This document shows positions 60,448 to 64,000 of a stretch of DNA of 64,000 bases, piece by piece. A program made the position numbers and the translations under genes. A model generated the notes under the pieces. The model saw only the letters and a list, made by a program, of their open reading frames with translations, was not told the DNA's origin and did no database searches. Source of the stretch: Antarctobacter heliothermus (lineage in GTDB: Bacteria; Pseudomonadota; Alphaproteobacteria; Rhodobacterales; Rhodobacteraceae). The first letter of the stretch is position 1, and every line of letters starts with the position of its first letter. The stretch covers positions 2,609,001 through 2,673,000 of the forward strand of contig NZ_CP022540.1 in assembly GCF_002237555.1 (NCBI RefSeq), written 5' to 3'.

Positions 60448-62334
60448 TCAAATCGCCTTTACTTCGGTCTCGGGCGACATGGCTTTGAAGATCTGGCGCA
60501 CGTTGATCTTGGTCTGATCGTCGGCAAAGCCGGTGTCCTTGAACACGATCCGCATAGGGGCGTGGCCTGCCAGCTCTTTGACCAAGTCTTCGGAGATGCC
60601 ATCGTCGAAACAGGCCATCAGGGCGGTGTCGGCGACGAAGAAGACGGTTTTACCCTGCACGGTCTCGCGGCGGATGGGCAGGGTCAGGTCAACGCCCCAG
60701 TCGAGCAGGACTTGAAAGAGCAGATCCTCGCCCGTGCGGCCCGGTTTGACATTGTCGACGCGGGACAGCAGATCGGCCTGAGAGGTTTGATCCGGCGTGT
60801 AGAACACATCGGCCATGTTGGAGGTGTCGATCTTGAGCACACGGAAGCCGACATCACCTTCGCTTATTTCAGATAGGGCTCCAGCACGTCGAATTCTCTC
60901 TTTGGTGATTTCGGCAATCGTTTCAAAGCCCGCTTTGCTGGCAGATGATTGGTCAGGTGTTTGCTCAGGAATTTGCACAAGAACGAATTTGACTTGGTTG
61001 CGAACCGGAGTTGGTAAGGAGAAAACAGCCTCGGCAGTGGTTCCACTACCAGCAAAAAAGTCTAGTACGATTACGTTCGGATCGCTTGAGGTTGCGATCT
61101 GAATAAATTGACGGATCAATTGAACGGGCTTTGGAAACTGAACCACAACGGCTTCAGGAAAATGTTTACTCAAGTCTGCAGTGCCGTGTTGCGTGTAAAT
61201 CCCATCGATCACACTGAACGGCTTTTCGCCTCGCTCGACGCCGTTTTCGTCACGCAAATATTGCTTGTAGTTGAGCGTTGTTTTCTCACCGTTGCGCACA
61301 ACGATCACATGGTTGTCTTTAAGTGCTTGAATCACCCGATCACGGCCCCATAGCCACTGCCGCTGTGGGCTTACTAGTTCACCGCTCTCCAGTTCCACAT
61401 CGTAGACAAGGTTGGGTCGGGCATCCATGCTCTTTGTCGCTTCGAGCGGCTTTAAGCGAAACGGACCACGTATCTCGAAGTGTTCATCCGTACCTTTGTA
61501 GTACCGTTCAACCTTTTGCGGATCGTACGGGAGTGAGAATGGTTCGAGGTCGGGCAAACTCCGAGCATACATCAGAACGTACTCGTGTTGGGTAACGGCA
61601 TACTTTTCCTTTGGGCCGCCGCCGTAGCTCTTCTTCCAAACGAAGCACTCTACGAAGTTATCCTTGCCGAAAACCTCATCGCAAACCGCCTTCAAAGAAG
61701 ACTGTTCGTTGTCGTCGATGCTTATGAAAATCATCCCGTTTTCGGTGAGCAGCGAGCGCGCCAGCTTGAGGCGTGCGTACATCATTGACAACCAGTCGGA
61801 GTGAAACCGCCCGTTCGCTTCGGTATTGGCTACAAGACGGTTTTTGTCGTCATCGACTTGTAGAGATTTCTCAAGGAAATCCTCGGAGCTGTCGGCAAAA
61901 TCATCGTCATAAACAAAGTCATTCCCGGTGTTATACGGCGGGTCGATGTAGATCATCTTGACCTTGCCCAGATAGGTCTCTTGCAGCAGCTTCAGCGCCT
62001 CAAGGTTGTCGCCTTCGATAAACAGGTTCTGGGTTGTGTCAAAATCCACGCTTTCATCGCGCGCGGGGCGCAAGGTTTTGGCGATGGGGGCGTTGGCGGT
62101 GATCAGCGCCTCGCGCTTGCCCGGCCAGTTCAGGTGATAACGTTCCTGCGGCCCCTCGATGATGCTGTCCGACAATTCCTGACGCAGCTGGTCAAAATCC
62201 ACCGCCATACGCAGCTTGCCATCCTCACCCGCCGCTTCGGTCACGCAGCCGGGGAAGAGCGCGCGGATCTTGGCGATGTTGTCCTGCGTCAGGTCAGGGC
62301 TGTGCATTTTCAGCTTTTCGATCTCGTCCGTCAT
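60448..62334 (-). CDS. Type III DNA methyltransferase Mod subunit
   Basis: A 628-residue adenine-N6-type methyltransferase of the beta class. The catalytic [10 protein letters not shown] starts at D131 and the SAM-binding motif [16 protein letters not shown] lies near residues 430-445, so motif IV precedes motif I as in type III Mod. The variable region between them (about 200-400) is the target-recognition part; the site cannot be read. Segments around residue 230-420 are less GC-rich than the rest of the gene, which fits exchange of the recognition region. It lies 13 bases after the DUF4391 gene. Confidence 0.94.
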   Translation of the reverse strand: MTDEIEKLKMHSPDLTQDNIAKIRALFPGCVTEAAGEDGKLRMAVDFDQLRQELSDSIIEGPQERYHLNWPGKREALITANAPIAKTLRPARDESVDFDTTQNLFIEGDNLEALKLLQETYLGKVKMIYIDPPYNTGNDFVYDDDFADSSEDFLEKSLQVDDDKNRLVANTEANGRFHSDWLSMMYARLKLARSLLTENGMIFISIDDNEQSSLKAVCDEVFGKDNFVECFVWKKSYGGGPKEKYAVTQHEYVLMYARSLPDLEPFSLPYDPQKVERYYKGTDEHFEIRGPFRLKPLEATKSMDARPNLVYDVELESGELVSPQRQWLWGRDRVIQALKDNHVIVVRNGEKTTLNYKQYLRDENGVERGEKPFSVIDGIYTQHGTADLSKHFPEAVVVQFPKPVQLIRQFIQIATSSDPNVIVLDFFAGSGTTAEAVFSLPTPVRNQVKFVLVQIPEQTPDQSSASKAGFETIAEITKERIRRAGALSEISEGDVGFRVLKIDTSNMADVFYTPDQTSQADLLSRVDNVKPGRTGEDLLFQVLLDWGVDLTLPIRRETVQGKTVFFVADTALMACFDDGISEDLVKELAGHAPMRIVFKDTGFADDQTKINVRQIFKAMSPETEVKAI

Positions 62335-62347
62335 GTCTTCCCTCTGC

Positions 62348-63016
62348 CTATTCCGGCTTTTTCAGATGCTCGAAGTCCGCCTGCGCCTCACGCAGCTGAC
62401 CGTGCAGTGTCATTTTGATGTTGAATTGCGTCTCGCGTTTCAACTTGGATTTTAGCTGGCTGATCTCACGCTCTTTGGTTCTGAGGGCGTGCGTCCGGTC
62501 CATCCGCGCGCTCAAAGTTTCCGCGGTTTGCGGCACAATCGGCATGAGCGCCGTCAGGATTTGTTCATAAAGCACGCCGAGGTTGAGCGCCACTGGCAAT
62601 GGGCTGCGGGGCGTGTCGATGGGAAACCAGTCCGAGCGCAGATAGTCCGAGAGCACCCATTTGGCGGTATCCGCCTCTGACGGGCGTTTATGGGCGGCGA
62701 CGATTTGGATCTGGCCGTTTTGTTCCAGCTCAAACAGGATCGGAAAGGGGATGGCACGGTCGATGGCCTTCAGGACGTCGTCCTGCCCCGTATCGTTCTT
62801 CAGCGTGACGCGGAACACCTGTATCTCTGGCACGGATTTGGTGGCGGCGAGGTTGATCGTTTCTGGAGCTAGCTTGGCGCGCCATGTGATCTGATCGACC
62901 TGCGCGACGAATTTATCCTTGAGCGCGGTGCTGGCCTGCACACGGTCATAAATCCGCGTTTTGGGCACGACGCGTTTCAACATCGCCGATTTGGGGAAAT
63001 CGTAGAGCGTGGTCAT
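62348..63016 (-). CDS. DUF4391 domain protein of the type III restriction operon
   Basis: A 222-residue protein that starts TLYDFPKSAMLKRVVPKTRIY. It has QITWRAKLAPETINLAATKSVPEI near 40-65 and IPFPILFELEQNGQIQI near 87, which I recognise as the DUF4391 family. The C-terminal 50 residues are charged and likely coiled coil (HALRTKEREISQLKSKLKRE). The function is not established. The gene overlaps the helicase stop by 4 bases and precedes mod by 13, so it is an integral part of the operon and probably links the helicase to the Mod/Res complex. Confidence 0.8.
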   Translation of the reverse strand: MTTLYDFPKSAMLKRVVPKTRIYDRVQASTALKDKFVAQVDQITWRAKLAPETINLAATKSVPEIQVFRVTLKNDTGQDDVLKAIDRAIPFPILFELEQNGQIQIVAAHKRPSEADTAKWVLSDYLRSDWFPIDTPRSPLPVALNLGVLYEQILTALMPIVPQTAETLSARMDRTHALRTKEREISQLKSKLKRETQFNIKMTLHGQLREAQADFEHLKKPE

Positions 63017-64000
63017 GCGGGGTCTCGTATGACGATGAAGGCGAGCAGCTCAAAATCATCGAGCCCGGCAATGGTGTGGGTCAGCGCGGTCGTGTGACCG
63101 CCGGAAAAGAGGCTGTCGAGGTCGCGTTCTTCCTTCACCTCGATCATGGATTTGATCGCGTCACTGAGCAGTTCAGAATACTTGCCCATCTCGCGCCCGT
63201 CGCGGGTTTCAGCGTTGAAGGCGTCGCAGAGCGCCTTGATCGGTTTGTCCAGACCCTTGCAGCTTGAGCGGATAAGGTCGAGCAGGCGCTTCACCTCGGT
63301 GTGATCCACGATGACGTTCGCATCGTTGTCGAGGTAGATCAGGTAGTAGGGGTGCAGCCGGTTCTGCTGGTTGACGTTCACGTCCGGGTGGATGTTGCGC
63401 AGGGCAAAGATCACACCGGATCGCAGCCCCGTGGCGGGGTTGGACGGAACGATGGCGTGCAGGCCCTTGGGTTGGCCCGCCAGATCGCCATGTTCCTTGG
63501 TGTAGTTCAGCAGGTCCATGCGGAAGTCGTTGAGGCCAAGGTCGGTGATCGAAACGCCGGTTTTGACGTCCTCAAGCTCGATGACCTCGTCCTGTAGGCG
63601 CTGCAGCTGGTCCTTGCGATAGGCGACGTCACTGCTTTTTGCCGTCAAAACGTTGTCTTCGCCAGTGCCTGCGAGGTCGACAATGTGCATCCGGTTTTCG
63701 ACGCGTTCTTTGAGGTTGATGTATTCGTCCAGCGAGATGTCCGGCCAGTAGTTGACCAGCTGGATAGCAGAGTTGGGCGATCCAATGCGATCCACGCGGC
63801 CGAACCGCTGAACGATCCTGACCGGGTTCCAGTGGATGTCGTAGTTGATCAGATAATCGCAATCCTGCAGGTTTTGCCCTTCGGAAATGCAGTCGGTGCC
63901 GATGAGGATGTCCAGCTCTTCTGGCACCTCTGGCATGATCAGCGCCTTCTCTTTCGCCTTGGGGGCGAAGAGCGTCAGAACCGACTGGAAGTCGTAGTGA
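63013..64000 (-). CDS. SNF2/DEAD-type helicase, C-terminal part (5' end beyond right edge)
   Basis: The frame is open through position 64000, giving the last 329 residues. Helicase motif V (DILIGTDCISEGQNLQDCDYL) and motif VI (RIVQRFGRVDRIGS) are clear. They are followed by a C-terminal extension with YWPDISLDEYINLKERVENRM and a long helical tail. This pattern is that of the superfamily 2 helicases near phage-defence systems (ISWI/RapA-like arrangement). The N-terminal motor half is not in the window. The operon order helicase-DUF4391-mod-res is not the plain two-gene type III system. Confidence 0.88.
   Translation of the reverse strand, partial: HYDFQSVLTLFAPKAKEKALIMPEVPEELDILIGTDCISEGQNLQDCDYLINYDIHWNPVRIVQRFGRVDRIGSPNSAIQLVNYWPDISLDEYINLKERVENRMHIVDLAGTGEDNVLTAKSSDVAYRKDQLQRLQDEVIELEDVKTGVSITDLGLNDFRMDLLNYTKEHGDLAGQPKGLHAIVPSNPATGLRSGVIFALRNIHPDVNVNQQNRLHPYYLIYLDNDANVIVDHTEVKRLLDLIRSSCKGLDKPIKALCDAFNAETRDGREMGKYSELLSDAIKSMIEVKEERDLDSLFSGGHTTALTHTIAGLDDFELLAFIVIRDPA

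Noticed and set aside
57369..64000. BREX or DISARM system
   Set aside because: No PglZ, BrxL, BrxC or DUF1998 (DrmB) gene is present; mod and res have clear type III layout.
1..64000. CRISPR array, rRNA operon, plasmid or phage replication genes
   Set aside because: No regularly spaced repeats, no rRNA-like stretch and no rep, capsid or terminase genes were seen.

Overview
The window looks like chromosomal DNA of an alphaproteobacterium of the Rhodobacterales (Rhodobacter/Roseobacter type). It is GC-rich, with tightly packed genes whose starts and stops often overlap by 4 bases. It carries the aerobic (late cobalt insertion) B12 pathway in the Pseudomonas denitrificans gene set, and it has TRAP-like/TTT and ABC catabolic operons common in that order. 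The genus cannot be fixed from the sequence alone.

From 1 to about 28.1 kb lies a cobalamin superlocus. It holds the lower-ligand and nucleotide-loop genes cobT(partial)-cobU, an alpha-ribazole-phosphatase-like gene, a PduX-like kinase, cobD(cbiB), cobC, cobQ and cobO. A B12-riboswitch-led operon follows: DUF1636-cobW-cobN-cobG-cobH-cobI-cobJ. Then come cobK on the opposite strand and cobL-cobE-cobM-cobB-cobA-cobF. After an unrelated secreted protease-like gene there is an ECF metal importer, cbiK/nikK-like-cbiM-cbiL-cbiQ-cbiO, behind a second B12 riboswitch, so cobalt import and corrin synthesis are under the same ligand. cobS/cobT of the cobaltochelatase, cobV and bluB are not in the window.

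From 28.2 to 30.1 kb are a D-lyxose-isomerase-like gene and an aldo/keto reductase. At 30126-30174 begins an accessory segment: a decayed copy of the 3' half of tRNA-Cys. A better copy lies at 57058-57106 in the same orientation, next to a dead tyrosine-recombinase tail and IS fragments. Between them (about 27 kb) are three catabolic modules. The first is enoyl-CoA hydratase, fused indolepyruvate ferredoxin oxidoreductase, an aminotransferase, a Liv-type ABC importer and an orphan ectoine-synthase-like cupin. The second is an NMT1/THI5-type ABC importer interleaved with RutB, RutC and RutD homologues but no RutA, with a LysR regulator. The third is a GntR-controlled tripartite tricarboxylate transporter operon with two enolase-superfamily enzymes, an FAH-family enzyme and a 2-hydroxyacid dehydrogenase, probably for a sugar acid.

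From 57.1 kb to the right edge a second accessory segment holds a four-gene defence-type operon on the minus strand: an SNF2/DEAD-type helicase (cut by the edge), a DUF4391 protein, a type III Mod methyltransferase and a type III Res subunit. The most notable items are the tandem tRNA-Cys attachment remnants, the orphan EctC with its catalytic residues intact, the RutA-less rut-like operon, and the helicase/DUF4391-extended type III restriction cluster. No rRNA, CRISPR array or intact tRNA was seen.
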